DNA of 64,000 nucleotides from Paludibacteraceae bacterium (lineage in GTDB: Bacteria; Bacteroidota; Bacteroidia; Bacteroidales; Paludibacteraceae), in contig JAKSKZ010000001.1 of assembly GCA_024401475.1 (NCBI GenBank), positions 124,001-188,000 of the forward strand, in the 5' to 3' direction. Each line of letters begins with the position of its first letter. Within the stretch, counting starts at the first letter, position 1. A program made the position numbers and the translations under genes. Of this stretch, positions 1 to 8,518 are shown one piece after another. The notes under the pieces were generated by a model. The model saw nothing but the letters and a program-made list of their open reading frames with translations. It made no database searches and was not told the origin of the DNA.

Positions 1-188
1 CCCCTGTCCAAGGTGGCATTGGTGCATGGCATTTCTTAACGTCTGAATGCTTGAAATTTTACGGAGTGGAAGAAGGGCAAGCCCTATCATTCGCCTTTGT
101 AGTCCATCTCGCACAAACTCTTATGATTCTTTCCATTGGATTCGTCTGTTTCATAACATTTTCCTTCATCAAGAAAGAGAAAAAATAA
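1..188 (+). CDS. C-terminal end of a flippase-like (LPG synthase TM-region) membrane protein, partial
   Basis: An open frame enters from the left edge (first full codon at base 3) and stops at 186-188. The 61 residues visible start with PVQGGIGAWHF, the conserved last-loop motif of the lysylphosphatidylglycerol synthase transmembrane-region family (UPF0104/AglD-like), followed by one hydrophobic helix (about FVVHLAQTLMILSIGFVCFI) and a lysine-rich cytoplasmic tail. In Bacteroidales these polytopic inner-membrane proteins lack the LPG synthetase catalytic domain and are thought to act in lipid or glycan transfer across the membrane. Only 7 bp separate it from the following glycosyltransferase, so the two are probably cotranscribed. 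The start lies outside the window. Confidence 0.75.
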   Translation, partial: PVQGGIGAWHFLTSECLKFYGVEEGQALSFAFVVHLAQTLMILSIGFVCFITFSFIKKEKK

Positions 189-195
189 TACGGGC

Positions 196-1308
196 ATGGC
201 ACAAAAGGGAAGGATAACCATTACGGTAACCAACAATCTTGAAGGAGACCAACGTATAAACAAAGTGGCCTCCTCCTTGCATAATCATGGATATGAGGTG
301 ACGGTAATCGGCTCTAAAAGCAGGCAATGCCACCCCTACTCTCGATCATATAAGACAAAACGATTACCGGTATTTTTCAAAAAGGGATTTCTCTTTTACG
401 GGGAATTCAACATCCGATTGTTTTTTCATCTGCTTTTTGCCAAGTGTGATTTAATGCTCGCCAACGACACAGACACTGTCATTGCCAATTTCATAGCAAG
501 CAAAATCAGAAGAAAACGATTTGCGGTTGATTTACACGAATTGTTCCCAGAAGTCCCAGAAGTCGTAAATAGACCTTTCGTCAAATCTTTTTGGACCAAA
601 ATAGAAGACATCATATTTCCACATATTCATTATGGCTATACCGTATGCCAATCTATTGCAGAGCACTACAAAAATCGTTACGGCATAAATCTTGGCGTTG
701 TTAGAAACATCCCGAATAAGAAACCTTACGAAGGGAGAAACAAGAAATTGGATTTTGGCGATAAAAAAATCATTCTTTACCAAGGTGCAGTCAATGTAGG
801 CAGAGGCATTGAATGGATTATAGACGCAATGCCTTTCATCGAAAATGCTGTATTCGTCATCATTGGCAATGGCGACGTTAAAAGTGATATGGAAGCCAAA
901 TGCAAAGAGATGGGGCTGACAGACAAGGTCTTCTTCTTGGGCCATGTGCCGTTTGATGAACTTTCGGAATACACTCGATCAGCAGACTTAGGCGTATGCC
1001 TACTAAAAAACCAGGGCCTCAGCTATTACTATTCTCTACCCAACCGCGTATTCGACTATATGCAACAGCATGTACCGCTCTTGGCGACTGACTTCCCTGA
1101 AATCGCAAATGTGCTTCGCAATCACGGAACAGGTGTACTTGTTTCTCATTACGAACCAAAATACTTAGCCGAAACAATCCAGCAAATTTTCGAATCGCCA
1201 ATCGACCACGAGAAGTATGAAAAAGCGTGCGAACACTTCAACTGGGAAAAAGAAGAGGAGATTATGCTTTCGATAATTGAGGAAGCCTTAAGGTGTCACC
1301 GTTTTTAA
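196..1308 (+). CDS. Glycosyltransferase family 4-like protein
   Basis: 370 aa. The N-terminus (TVTNNLEGDQRINKVASSL, then a GYEVTVIG strand) is the Rossmann-like acceptor-side start typical of Bacteroidales GT4 proteins. The C-terminal half has the sugar-nucleotide-binding fold: an ILYQGAVNVGRGIEWII strand-loop, VIIGNGD, VFFLGHVPFDEL, and an acidic patch where LPNRVFDYMQQHVPLLATDFPEI corresponds to the usual E-x7-E region. A GT-B enzyme that transfers a sugar from a nucleotide donor in the cytoplasm, most likely for surface polysaccharide or a glycolipid. It follows a flippase-like gene by 7 bp. Donor and acceptor cannot be told from sequence. The last codons run into dispersed repeat copy A. 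Confidence 0.85.
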   Translation: MAQKGRITITVTNNLEGDQRINKVASSLHNHGYEVTVIGSKSRQCHPYSRSYKTKRLPVFFKKGFLFYGEFNIRLFFHLLFAKCDLMLANDTDTVIANFIASKIRRKRFAVDLHELFPEVPEVVNRPFVKSFWTKIEDIIFPHIHYGYTVCQSIAEHYKNRYGINLGVVRNIPNKKPYEGRNKKLDFGDKKIILYQGAVNVGRGIEWIIDAMPFIENAVFVIIGNGDVKSDMEAKCKEMGLTDKVFFLGHVPFDELSEYTRSADLGVCLLKNQGLSYYYSLPNRVFDYMQQHVPLLATDFPEIANVLRNHGTGVLVSHYEPKYLAETIQQIFESPIDHEKYEKACEHFNWEKEEEIMLSIIEEALRCHRF

Positions 1309-1440
1309 TTTTTTTGTAATAAGTGATTCTATATAAACTTTTCGGTGCTTGGGGGCATCTTGCACTGTGATTGAGTGACAAAAAGCTCGCAATGTTCCTT
1401 CCTTCCGCAAAAAAATTCAAAAATCCCTCGAAATCAATCT
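1297..1440. repeat. Dispersed repeat, copy A (partner at 53385-53571)
   Basis: This stretch shares two well matched blocks, in the same order and orientation, with 53385-53571. The left block is CACCGTTT, a T-rich run, AAGTGAT and AACTTTTCGGTGCTT. The right block is TTCAAAA(a/g)TCCCTC followed by an ATCAAT run. The middle differs in length, about 144 bp here and 187 bp there. Left-edge CACCG and the later CGGTG form a short inverted pair. It starts inside the last codons of the glycosyltransferase gene. It may be a small non-autonomous mobile element or a remnant; no ORF is present. Confidence 0.5.
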
Positions 1441-1670
1441 ATAGAGGTCAACTTAAAATAAGTCTTGGTGATCATATAACTGATTTGTCAAACATTAACC
1501 AATCGTTAATTTAATGATTGACAGAATGTTTCATAATACCCGACCAAAATATTGTTTCAAAATCAACAAATAAACTAATGAACGATTAAGTTTTAAACTG
1601 ACAAATATATTTTGGGCCTTATTGTATGTAACCCCTTAAATCTTTGCAATTAAACCAAGGGAGTCATAAA
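1441..1670. other. AT-rich intergenic spacer without recognisable gene
   Basis: Between repeat copy A and the terminator of the DUF1508 gene. I see only short AT-rich sequence with no ORF of credible composition, no RNA fold and no clear TAnnTTTG box. Confidence 0.5.
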
Positions 1671-1706
1671 AAAACAAAAGCGACTCAATGAGCCGCTTTT
1701 GTTTTT
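1671..1706 (-). terminator. Intrinsic terminator of the DUF1508 gene
   Basis: The arms ACAAAAGCG(a)CTCA and (T)GAGCCGCTTTTGT form a stem around a very short loop. On the minus strand the stem is followed by a T-run (complement of the A-run at 1668-1674). It lies 16 bp past the stop of the minus-strand gene. Confidence 0.75.
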
Positions 1707-1721
1707 CAATGCAGATATGAA

Positions 1722-2105
1722 TTAGTCTTCCAATTTCTCAACAATCTCTGCCTCAGGTGCATTTCTCTTGATTGAGTCAATACCGTTCATGCATCCAGCT
1801 TTTGCCTTGTAACCTTCGCCTGTAGCGATGATTTCACCATTAGAAGCCTTCAAACGAAAACGAAACTCACCTGCCTTGTCCTTGTAAATTTCCCACTTTG
1901 GATTCTTAGCGGTTTCAAAACCTTCAACAGTTTGATCCTCCATGTTAGCTATTGTACAATTCTTTTGAATACTTGCAATACCATTCTTACAAGATGCCAT
2001 AGATGAATAACCCTCTGTACCATTTGCAATAACTTCACCGTTACCTGCTTTCAAAACGAAACGGAACTCACCTTTCTTGTCTTTAGAAATAACAAATTTT
2101 CCCAT
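1722..2105 (-). CDS. YegP-like protein with two tandem DUF1508 repeats
   Basis: 127 aa made of two homologous halves: residues about 1-58 (MGKFVISKDKKGEFRFVLKA, NGEVIANGTEGY) and about 68-125 (WEIYKDKAGEFRFRLKA, NGEIIATGEGY). Each half ends in a (A)SCKNGIASI / AGCMNGIDSI segment. This is the DUF1508 (YegP) module, a small beta-rich fold. No biochemical role is established for it, although members are often stress or envelope associated. There is no signal peptide, so it should be cytoplasmic. It is monocistronic, with its own promoter (2145-2175) and terminator (1671-1706). Confidence 0.88.
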   Translation of the reverse strand: MGKFVISKDKKGEFRFVLKAGNGEVIANGTEGYSSMASCKNGIASIQKNCTIANMEDQTVEGFETAKNPKWEIYKDKAGEFRFRLKASNGEIIATGEGYKAKAGCMNGIDSIKRNAPEAEIVEKLED

Positions 2106-2144
2106 CTTTTTATGTATTAAAGTTAATTAAATTCAATTCTATAG

Positions 2145-2175
2145 CGAATATAGTCTTTTTACTTGAATTTGCAAA
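2145..2175 (-). promoter_or_regulatory. Promoter of the DUF1508 gene
   Basis: Read on the minus strand, TTTG (2172-2175) is followed after exactly 19 bp by TATATTCG (2145-2152). This is one mismatch from the Bacteroides sigma-ABfr consensus TTTG-N19-TAnnTTTG. It sits about 40 bp upstream of the start codon. Confidence 0.65.
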
Positions 2176-2323
2176 TAAACTATAAAAATTTATTTCAAAA
2201 TATTCGTATTAATATTCCATTGATTCAAAACAGAGCTTATTTTATTTTCTCTGTTAGATTTTTTGTCCCCGTAATACTCTCATTTTTTATCCATCAAACC
2301 AAGGAATTTCAACTTTAAATCGT

Positions 2324-2331
2324 TATTTTTG
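2324..2331 (+). promoter_or_regulatory. -7 promoter box of the LRR protein gene
   Basis: TATTTTTG matches the Bacteroidetes -7 box TAnnTTTG. It lies about 50 bp upstream of the ATG at 2383. No clean -33 TTTG is visible. Confidence 0.5.
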
Positions 2332-2382
2332 AATTTAAAAGAGTCCTCTATTTAACAGAGTTCTCAGACAAAAGATTTCATC

Positions 2383-4008
2383 ATGAAAAGCAAGTCTTTC
2401 TTTATGTACTCAAAGGCAAAAAACAAATTTCTCGCAGGAATCATCGCAGCTGTCATCATTCCTAATGCATTATCTGCAAAAACATTTTCCGTGGCAAACG
2501 AAGACGGAATAGAAATTCTTTACACCACAACATCAGAAGGGAATGTTAGCGTAGCAAGCAACGGCATTGACAAGGAAACATCCAAAGAGTTAAGGATTCC
2601 GGCAACAGTAATAGATCAAAACAACACATACACCGTATCCGGCATTTGCGACAGTGCATTCATCTGGTGCGATCAATTACCATCCGTACACCTTCCAAAA
2701 GGAATTAAGACTATCGGAGAAAGTGCATTTGAAGACGCACTAAAAATCAATCAAATAACCATTCCAGAAGGAGTAACTTCTATCGGAGAAAAAGCTTTCT
2801 ATGATTGTCACTTACTAGAAACTGTATCTCTTCCCAAATCATTATTATCCATAGGCAAGGACGCTTTCGCATTTTGCGGAAAGCTTAAAGAGATTTCTCT
2901 ATCCAACGAAATCAAAGTAATCGGTTCGGGAGCTTTTTATGATTGTCACAAACTGAGAAAAATAGAATTGCCAAGCAGCATCACTGAAATTGGACCTAAC
3001 ACATTTTACAGATGTCATGAACTTGAATCCATCTCCATACCTGGCAAAGTAACAGAAATCGGTGAATACGCTTTCTTTGAATGCGACAACTTGAGTGAAA
3101 TCAAAATTCGCAACGGAGTCAGCAAACTCGGTGAAGGGGTTTTCTCAAAATGCTCATCCATCAAAAGCATCTCCCTTCCAAACAGCATCAAAGAGATGGG
3201 GGAAAGAATCTTTCATGAATGTGGAGGATTGGAGGAGATTAAATTGTCCAATAGTCTAACAGTCATTCCTAACGGAGCTTTTTTCGGTTGTTATTCGCTC
3301 AAAAAGTTCTCTATTCCTAACAACATTCAAACAATCGAAAGCTATGCCTTTTGTCAATGCTCTAGCTTAACCGAAATAGGAATAAACGATAAAATAGAGT
3401 CCATTGGAGATCACGCATTCAACGCTTGCGACAACTTAAGCTCATTTATTGTCGCCAAAGACAACAAAAAATATTGCAGCATCGAGGGCGTGTTATACAA
3501 CAAAGAGAAGACAACCCTCATCCAATTCCCTCAAAACAAATACGCAAAACTATTCATAATTCCAGATGGAGTAAAAACAATTCAAGACGACGCTTTTCAT
3601 AAATGCAAAAACGTCTCCGATGTTTCATTTCCTGGCAGTTTGACAACCATCGGAAAATTTGCATTCTACTACTGCAATGGCATCACGAAAATGGTTTTGC
3701 CAAATTCCATTAGGTATATAGAAAATGGAGCTTTTAGTATGTGTAGAAATCTAAAGGAGATAAATCTGCCTACTGGGCTCTCAGAAATCACAATGGGAAC
3801 ATTCAGTGGATGCATCAGCCTCAATAACGTTGTCATTCCCGAGGGAGTGACATCCATCGGAAACTTAGCTTTCTATAAATGTACGAACCTCAGCGAAATA
3901 GAGATGCCAAGCACCCTCTCTTCTATCGGTAAAAATGCTTTTGTCGGAACAAAAACAATCTACGCGGAAGAAGACAACGATAAATTCAAGGATAAAATAG
4001 AATTCTGA
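2383..4008 (+). CDS. BspA-like secreted leucine-rich-repeat protein
   Basis: 541 aa. An N-terminal hydrophobic segment (about residues 16-32, GIIAAVIIPNALSAKT) looks like a signal peptide. From residue about 75 to the end there are roughly 18-20 tandem units of about 23 residues of the LRR_5 (BspA/TpLRR) type, with pattern LxxIxIPxxVTxIGxxAFxxCxx, for example ITIPEGVTSIGEKAFYDC. Such proteins are surface exposed and bind host or bacterial partners in Bacteroidales and Treponema. No T9SS sorting domain or lipobox is visible, so the final location is unclear. Its terminator lies directly downstream and overlaps the leader of cobQ. The exact ligand cannot be inferred. Confidence 0.9.
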   Translation: MKSKSFFMYSKAKNKFLAGIIAAVIIPNALSAKTFSVANEDGIEILYTTTSEGNVSVASNGIDKETSKELRIPATVIDQNNTYTVSGICDSAFIWCDQLPSVHLPKGIKTIGESAFEDALKINQITIPEGVTSIGEKAFYDCHLLETVSLPKSLLSIGKDAFAFCGKLKEISLSNEIKVIGSGAFYDCHKLRKIELPSSITEIGPNTFYRCHELESISIPGKVTEIGEYAFFECDNLSEIKIRNGVSKLGEGVFSKCSSIKSISLPNSIKEMGERIFHECGGLEEIKLSNSLTVIPNGAFFGCYSLKKFSIPNNIQTIESYAFCQCSSLTEIGINDKIESIGDHAFNACDNLSSFIVAKDNKKYCSIEGVLYNKEKTTLIQFPQNKYAKLFIIPDGVKTIQDDAFHKCKNVSDVSFPGSLTTIGKFAFYYCNGITKMVLPNSIRYIENGAFSMCRNLKEINLPTGLSEITMGTFSGCISLNNVVIPEGVTSIGNLAFYKCTNLSEIEMPSTLSSIGKNAFVGTKTIYAEEDNDKFKDKIEF

Positions 4009-4026
4009 TAGTTGATTAAGAAACAT

Positions 4027-4066
4027 AGGCGAGAAGAACAGTTGATCTTCTCGCCTTATCTTTTTT
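4027..4066 (+). terminator. Intrinsic terminator between the LRR gene and cobQ
   Basis: An 11-bp perfect stem AGGCGAGAAGA / TCTTCTCGCCT (4027-4037 and 4046-4056) is followed by CTTATCTTTTTT. It ends only 5 bp before the ATG chosen for cobQ. An in-frame upstream extension of cobQ to 4012 would be translated through this hairpin, which argues for the start at 4072. Confidence 0.8.
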
Positions 4067-4071
4067 CATAC

Positions 4072-5502
4072 ATGGACAATAAAAAAAAATTACACCCTAT
4101 CCTATTGGCTGGAACAGGAAGCGACGTGGGGAAAAGTATCATTGCAACTGCTTTATGCCGAATATTTCTACAAGACGGCTACACACCCGCCCCATTCAAA
4201 GCTCAAAACATGGCGCTCAATTCATTTGTCACCCCCGATGGCAAAGAGATTGGCCGAGCCCAAGCTGTGCAAGCAGAAGCGTGCCAACTCACTCCATCAA
4301 GCGACATGAACCCTGTCTTACTAAAACCCAACAGCGAACATACGACTCAAGTCGTGCTAAATGGAGTTTCCATAGGCAACAAATCCGCCTATGACTATTT
4401 CAAGAAAAAAGGAAGAGAAGAACTTCGAGACGAAGTCTGCAAAGCATTCGACAGACTAAATCAACAATTCAATCCAATTGTCATGGAGGGTGCAGGGAGC
4501 ATCTCTGAAATCAACCTCAGAGAAACAGATATCGTGAATATGCCAATGGCCAGACACGCCAATGCAGATGTAATTTTGGTAGCAGACATCGACAAAGGAG
4601 GTGTATTCGCCTCTTGCTACGGAAGTGTTATGCTTCAAACACCAGAAGACAAAAAAAGGATAAAAGGAATCATTATCAACAAATTCAGAGGAGACATTCG
4701 CCTTTTTGAAAAAGGAAGGAAAATGTTAGAAGAGATTTGCGAAACACCCGTACTTGGTGTTGTTCCAATGTTCAAAAACATCGCAATCGAAGAAGAGGAC
4801 AGCGTACAATTAAACTATAAGCGACGTACTCTTGCTAAGGAGAAAATAAACATAGCCGTCGTCTTATTACGACACCTCAGCAACTTCACGGATTTCAATG
4901 TCTTAGAAAGAGATTCTCGCGTAAATCTTTTTTACACAAACAACACAAAAGAGATAGAAGAGGCCGACATCATCATCCTTCCCGGTTCAAAATCGACCAT
5001 CGACGACCTATACGAACTTAGGCGAATCGGCATAGTCAACAGCATCATCCAAGCTCACAAAGCGGGGAAAATGATAATCGGAATTTGTGGAGGTTTTCAA
5101 ATGCTTGGACAAGCCATTCATGATCCATTAGGAATCGAAAGCGAAATAAAGAGCCTACCAGGTATCGGCTTACTTTCCATCGAAACAACCATGGGAGCAG
5201 AGAAAATCACCAAACAAGTAGAATTTGAATTTGAAGGGAAAACTTGCAAGGGATATGAAATCCACCAAGGAGTCAGCACCACCGACCAGACCATCCTACA
5301 AGAAGGGCATTGCTTAGGCACCTATGTTCACGGAATCCTTGACAACGAGGCTGTCATCGAATACATATTAAAGGGGAAACAGAAAAAAGCGACCGAATCG
5401 ATTGACATCTTGGAATTCAAAAACAAACAATATGATTTATTAGCAGACCACGTGCGACAACATGTGGACATTGAAAAACTATACGAGATTATGGGGAAAT
5501 AG
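4072..5502 (+). CDS. cobQ: Cobyric acid synthase (glutamine-hydrolysing)
   Basis: 476 aa from the ATG at 4072; the frame is open back to 4012, but that stretch encodes the upstream terminator. CobQ/CbiP amidates side chains b, d, e and g of adenosyl-cobyrinic acid a,c-diamide. The N-terminal AAA-like synthetase half begins LLAGTGSDVGKS (P-loop) and contains FKAQNMALNS and VMEGAGSISEINLRETDIVNM. The C-terminal class I glutamine amidotransferase half has GICGGFQMLG with nucleophile Cys339 and a downstream GTYVHGILDN histidine. Length is normal for the family. No other cobalamin genes flank it and no cobalamin riboswitch is seen, so it is an orphan here. Confidence 0.95.
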   Translation: MDNKKKLHPILLAGTGSDVGKSIIATALCRIFLQDGYTPAPFKAQNMALNSFVTPDGKEIGRAQAVQAEACQLTPSSDMNPVLLKPNSEHTTQVVLNGVSIGNKSAYDYFKKKGREELRDEVCKAFDRLNQQFNPIVMEGAGSISEINLRETDIVNMPMARHANADVILVADIDKGGVFASCYGSVMLQTPEDKKRIKGIIINKFRGDIRLFEKGRKMLEEICETPVLGVVPMFKNIAIEEEDSVQLNYKRRTLAKEKINIAVVLLRHLSNFTDFNVLERDSRVNLFYTNNTKEIEEADIIILPGSKSTIDDLYELRRIGIVNSIIQAHKAGKMIIGICGGFQMLGQAIHDPLGIESEIKSLPGIGLLSIETTMGAEKITKQVEFEFEGKTCKGYEIHQGVSTTDQTILQEGHCLGTYVHGILDNEAVIEYILKGKQKKATESIDILEFKNKQYDLLADHVRQHVDIEKLYEIMGK

Positions 5503-5589
5503 AAAGGTGCTCCCAGCTTAGCCGAAAGCACCAAATCCATCTTCTATTCCAACAAAACAATTGGAAATCAAACAACTTATAGTTGACAT

Positions 5590-6132
5590 TTAAACCTTGT
5601 CAGAAAAATAGCCTACCAGATAATAAACCAAGGCAGCCAAACCAACTACTGCAAAGGAGCCAGAAAAGAAGATTATATTCATCAGCCTTATCTTCTTCTT
5701 GTCATGCTCCACTACGCCTTGTATCAAACTTCGACAAACACAACTAGCAGGGAAGACCACATCAATCACAGTTCCCACGAACGGAATGGCACCCAAAAGA
5801 AAATCCACCATAAGGACGAACAACACAGCTATTGTCAGTCGGAAATGGCGCACAACCGAGGCACTTATATAAACATACCCCAATCCCAGGACAAAGGATA
5901 CGATATCACCAATCCATTCTACAAAGCCTAACGCAGCGTCGAGAATATCAAAGCCAATAGCACCGTTGATTAAGACCCGATAACTGAAAGAATCCCGAAT
6001 TCGTTGGCTAATGCGTTCAGCCTCCTCCCTTCTCTTCAACTCTTTTTTTATCGAATCTTCTTGGATTTTCCTTTCTTCATCGGAATCAAAACCCAAGCGC
6101 TCATTTGTACTTCGTCTTCTCTCGTTTGACAT
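5590..6132 (-). CDS. DUF4112-like membrane protein
   Basis: 180 aa. The first 45 residues are highly charged (RRRSTNERLGFDSDEERKIQED and so on). After that come about four hydrophobic segments: near residues 55-75, 78-92, 97-125 (FVLMVDFLLGAIPFVGTVIDVV) and 150-172. The pattern DxLLGxIPxxGxxxDxxF resembles the DUF4112 family of small inner-membrane proteins of unknown role. It lies 17 bp after the 717-aa coiled-coil gene and is probably in its operon, which suggests a membrane anchor or partner for that protein. Family assignment is by motif only. Confidence 0.6.
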   Translation of the reverse strand: MSNERRRSTNERLGFDSDEERKIQEDSIKKELKRREEAERISQRIRDSFSYRVLINGAIGFDILDAALGFVEWIGDIVSFVLGLGYVYISASVVRHFRLTIAVLFVLMVDFLLGAIPFVGTVIDVVFPASCVCRSLIQGVVEHDKKKIRLMNIIFFSGSFAVVGLAALVYYLVGYFSDKV

Positions 6133-6149
6133 AGTAACCGACTATAAAT

Positions 6150-8303
6150 TTATATATTCAAAACCTTAGTTCCAGACAAGAAAGCGTCAAAATCCGAATC
6201 ATTCCAATCGTTAGCAGGAACGCCAGCCAGATCTATCAATGCCTTTCGAAGTTCCTCTTTGTCATCAGCCAAATTTGCACGACGCAAAGCCTCCTTAACA
6301 ACCTCGCTCCTTTCATCCAAACCAGCCATTTCCTTTTGGAATTCACTCTTCAAGCGTTCCATCTCAGCCAAATAAGTTTCATTATTCAACTGTGCCTTTA
6401 ACTGCATAGCCTGCAAATGAGTCCAACTATCAAACAATCTCGAAGTTGCCTCCACCGCTTCTGTAATATTAACCTGTAAATCAACATCATGTTGTTTTTT
6501 ACCTGTTATATCATTCAAAATAGCATCAGCCACCGCCCCACTGTTTTGACGCAATTTCTGAGACAATCCTTCCGTAAATTGAAGCACTCTTTGCTCTACC
6601 TCTGCAGGCAAAACATTGACATCTGGCAAATTCAACGAAGCCACGTCCGTCAATTTCTCATCCAACCCTAATTCAGCAACACTCTTAGCCGCATGAAGCA
6701 AAGTCACCAAATCTTTCAAATGCTTTGCAACACGTAATTTCAAATCTGGAGAACACTGCAAACGAGCCACCATCTGCTGATTAAGTTCCTTCAAACGGCG
6801 AATGCTCCGATCATACTCTCGCTTATTCTTCTCCAACAAATCGTCATGCGACTTGCGATTCTCCTTGGCTTCCGTCAAATCAGAAACAGTACATTCATAT
6901 TCTTTCACAAAAGCGCCATAAAGATCCGACCAGTCCGTGATTTTCTCTTCATACTTACGTTGAGTATAACCGAAAGTCAACAATTTTGTCAATGCGTTCG
7001 GCCTTGAAGGTTTCTCTTTTTTTGCCTTGTCATAATTTGATTTTTGAGAATCAAGCATGCCCTTCCAATCCTCAATCTGATAATCAAACAAAGCAATATT
7101 CTCCTGATGGTCGTTGATGCTCTCTTCCAAGACCTTGCAACGTTTCAGCAACTCGTCTCGCTCAGCCTTCAAGGATTTCACATCATCACCAGAATAGATT
7201 TCATTAACCAATTGGTCAAAATCATCAGACAATACACGATTGCACAAACGAGCAAAAGCATCAGTCTTAGGAATGTAAATGTCGTTCAACGTCTTATGTA
7301 TAACCGCCAAACGCTTCAAATCCGTACTAACCTTCAACTTATCTCGTTTAACACTATCTTCAAATCGAACATACTGCTCTGTCAACTGTGTTTTCTTTGC
7401 ATTTGCATCCAACAAGTGATTCAAACACCTTACCGCTTGAACAGCCAAAAGACTATAGATTCCGACGCTTCCTCCTACTCCGCCCTTTCCGTTCAACCTT
7501 TTCACGGTCAAAGCTGTACCTGTAGCACTATTTAGCATATTATTGAAACGTTCGGAGACCTCGCCCAACAACAAATTACACTTCTCGTTCAATTTATTAT
7601 ATTCCAAATTGGCTGATTTTTGCATGCCACTTACATCCAACCACTTCACAGAATCAAAATCAAACAATTCCGGTGCGACAACCTTTACCGAATCACCGAA
7701 TATATCGACCAAAAGACAAGCATTACGCATAAAAACAGAATTGACACAACTTCTCAACTCAACGAAATCATGAATATCATGTTTAACCCCCAACTCTGCC
7801 GATTGATAGCCTTGCACCATCTTCTCATAATTGGCCATTAGTACACGACCTTTCGAGCCAATTTCAGCAATGCCTTCCGTTCCTTGCAACCATGAATATA
7901 AAGAGGCTACGTCTTTGGCCAAACTCACCTTCAAGACATCAGAAAGGCTTTCTCCTGAAACACGAAGACTTTCTGCCGTAGAGCGCATATCTTCAGTAAC
8001 GAGAGCCAACACTTCATCCGTAATCCCCCCATTAGCCAATTCTTTCAGTTCCGCCTGTGCCACAACCGAGGTTGTACCATCGTTTGAAACCAACATATCA
8101 CGAATCACGTCGGATTTTCCAAAATGGAGGTATGCCTTATAGACCAAGTTTTCCAGCTCTACGCCGTCCAATTCCTCCAATTTGAGTTTCTGACAAAGTA
8201 TATATGCCAAATCATCACGCTTTATAGGATTCCCCTCTTTCTGTTGCCCCTCCGCGATTGCTTTTATCTGCGAATAAAGATCATTATCATTTCTCATCAG
8301 CAT
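6150..8303 (-). CDS. Uncharacterised large coiled-coil cytoplasmic protein
   Basis: 717 aa; I do not recognise a family. There is no signal peptide. The N-terminal third is helical and mixed. Near residues 265-300 a glycine-rich stretch (LNGKGGVGGSVGIYSLLAVQAV) precedes a mildly hydrophobic helix, possibly membrane-contacting. Residues about 310-560 are rich in K/E/D/L/R heptads typical of long coiled coils (KSLKAERDELLKRCKVLEE; DLTEAKENRKSHDDLLEKNK). The C-terminus is helical and acidic and ends FLSGTKVLNI. No Walker A or other catalytic motif is seen; the GKGGVGGS stretch lacks the GKS/T end. It is first in a two-gene operon with a small membrane protein, and a TAACTTTG promoter box lies just upstream. 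The role is unknown, possibly structural. Confidence 0.75.
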   Translation of the reverse strand: MLMRNDNDLYSQIKAIAEGQQKEGNPIKRDDLAYILCQKLKLEELDGVELENLVYKAYLHFGKSDVIRDMLVSNDGTTSVVAQAELKELANGGITDEVLALVTEDMRSTAESLRVSGESLSDVLKVSLAKDVASLYSWLQGTEGIAEIGSKGRVLMANYEKMVQGYQSAELGVKHDIHDFVELRSCVNSVFMRNACLLVDIFGDSVKVVAPELFDFDSVKWLDVSGMQKSANLEYNKLNEKCNLLLGEVSERFNNMLNSATGTALTVKRLNGKGGVGGSVGIYSLLAVQAVRCLNHLLDANAKKTQLTEQYVRFEDSVKRDKLKVSTDLKRLAVIHKTLNDIYIPKTDAFARLCNRVLSDDFDQLVNEIYSGDDVKSLKAERDELLKRCKVLEESINDHQENIALFDYQIEDWKGMLDSQKSNYDKAKKEKPSRPNALTKLLTFGYTQRKYEEKITDWSDLYGAFVKEYECTVSDLTEAKENRKSHDDLLEKNKREYDRSIRRLKELNQQMVARLQCSPDLKLRVAKHLKDLVTLLHAAKSVAELGLDEKLTDVASLNLPDVNVLPAEVEQRVLQFTEGLSQKLRQNSGAVADAILNDITGKKQHDVDLQVNITEAVEATSRLFDSWTHLQAMQLKAQLNNETYLAEMERLKSEFQKEMAGLDERSEVVKEALRRANLADDKEELRKALIDLAGVPANDWNDSDFDAFLSGTKVLNI

Positions 8304-8335
8304 AAGATTTTTTGTTAGACATACTCAAAGTTAAA

Positions 8336-8343
8336 AAATTCTA
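8336..8343 (-). promoter_or_regulatory. -7 promoter box of the coiled-coil operon
   Basis: TAACTTTG on the minus strand matches TAnnTTTG, 33 bp upstream of the ATG at 8303. No convincing -33 element is visible. Confidence 0.5.
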
Positions 8344-8475
8344 TGAGATATGAATGTTGAAATTTATCTAAAAAAAGAAAAAAAAATATGGAAAGGCTTT
8401 GACTATTATAAATCTAAATTTATATCTATCGCAAAGAATTATAATCCCATCCAAGTTTCGTAAAAAAACTTTTTA

Positions 8476-8483
8476 TACATTTG
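8476..8483 (+). promoter_or_regulatory. -7 promoter box of the exonuclease gene
   Basis: TACATTTG matches TAnnTTTG and lies 36 bp upstream of the ATG at 8519. It falls inside the longer open frame that begins at 8399, supporting the downstream start. Confidence 0.55.
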
Positions 8484-8518
8484 CGAAGGATTACGAATTT
8501 AATGATTCTAAGATAGCA

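Noticed and set aside
4009..4071. Cobalamin riboswitch before cobQ
   Set aside because: Only about 60 bp, occupied by an intrinsic terminator of the previous gene; no conserved B12-box seen.
6150..8303. Walker A-like GKGGVGGS in the 717-aa protein
   Set aside because: Lacks the GKS/T ending and no Walker B or switch residues follow.
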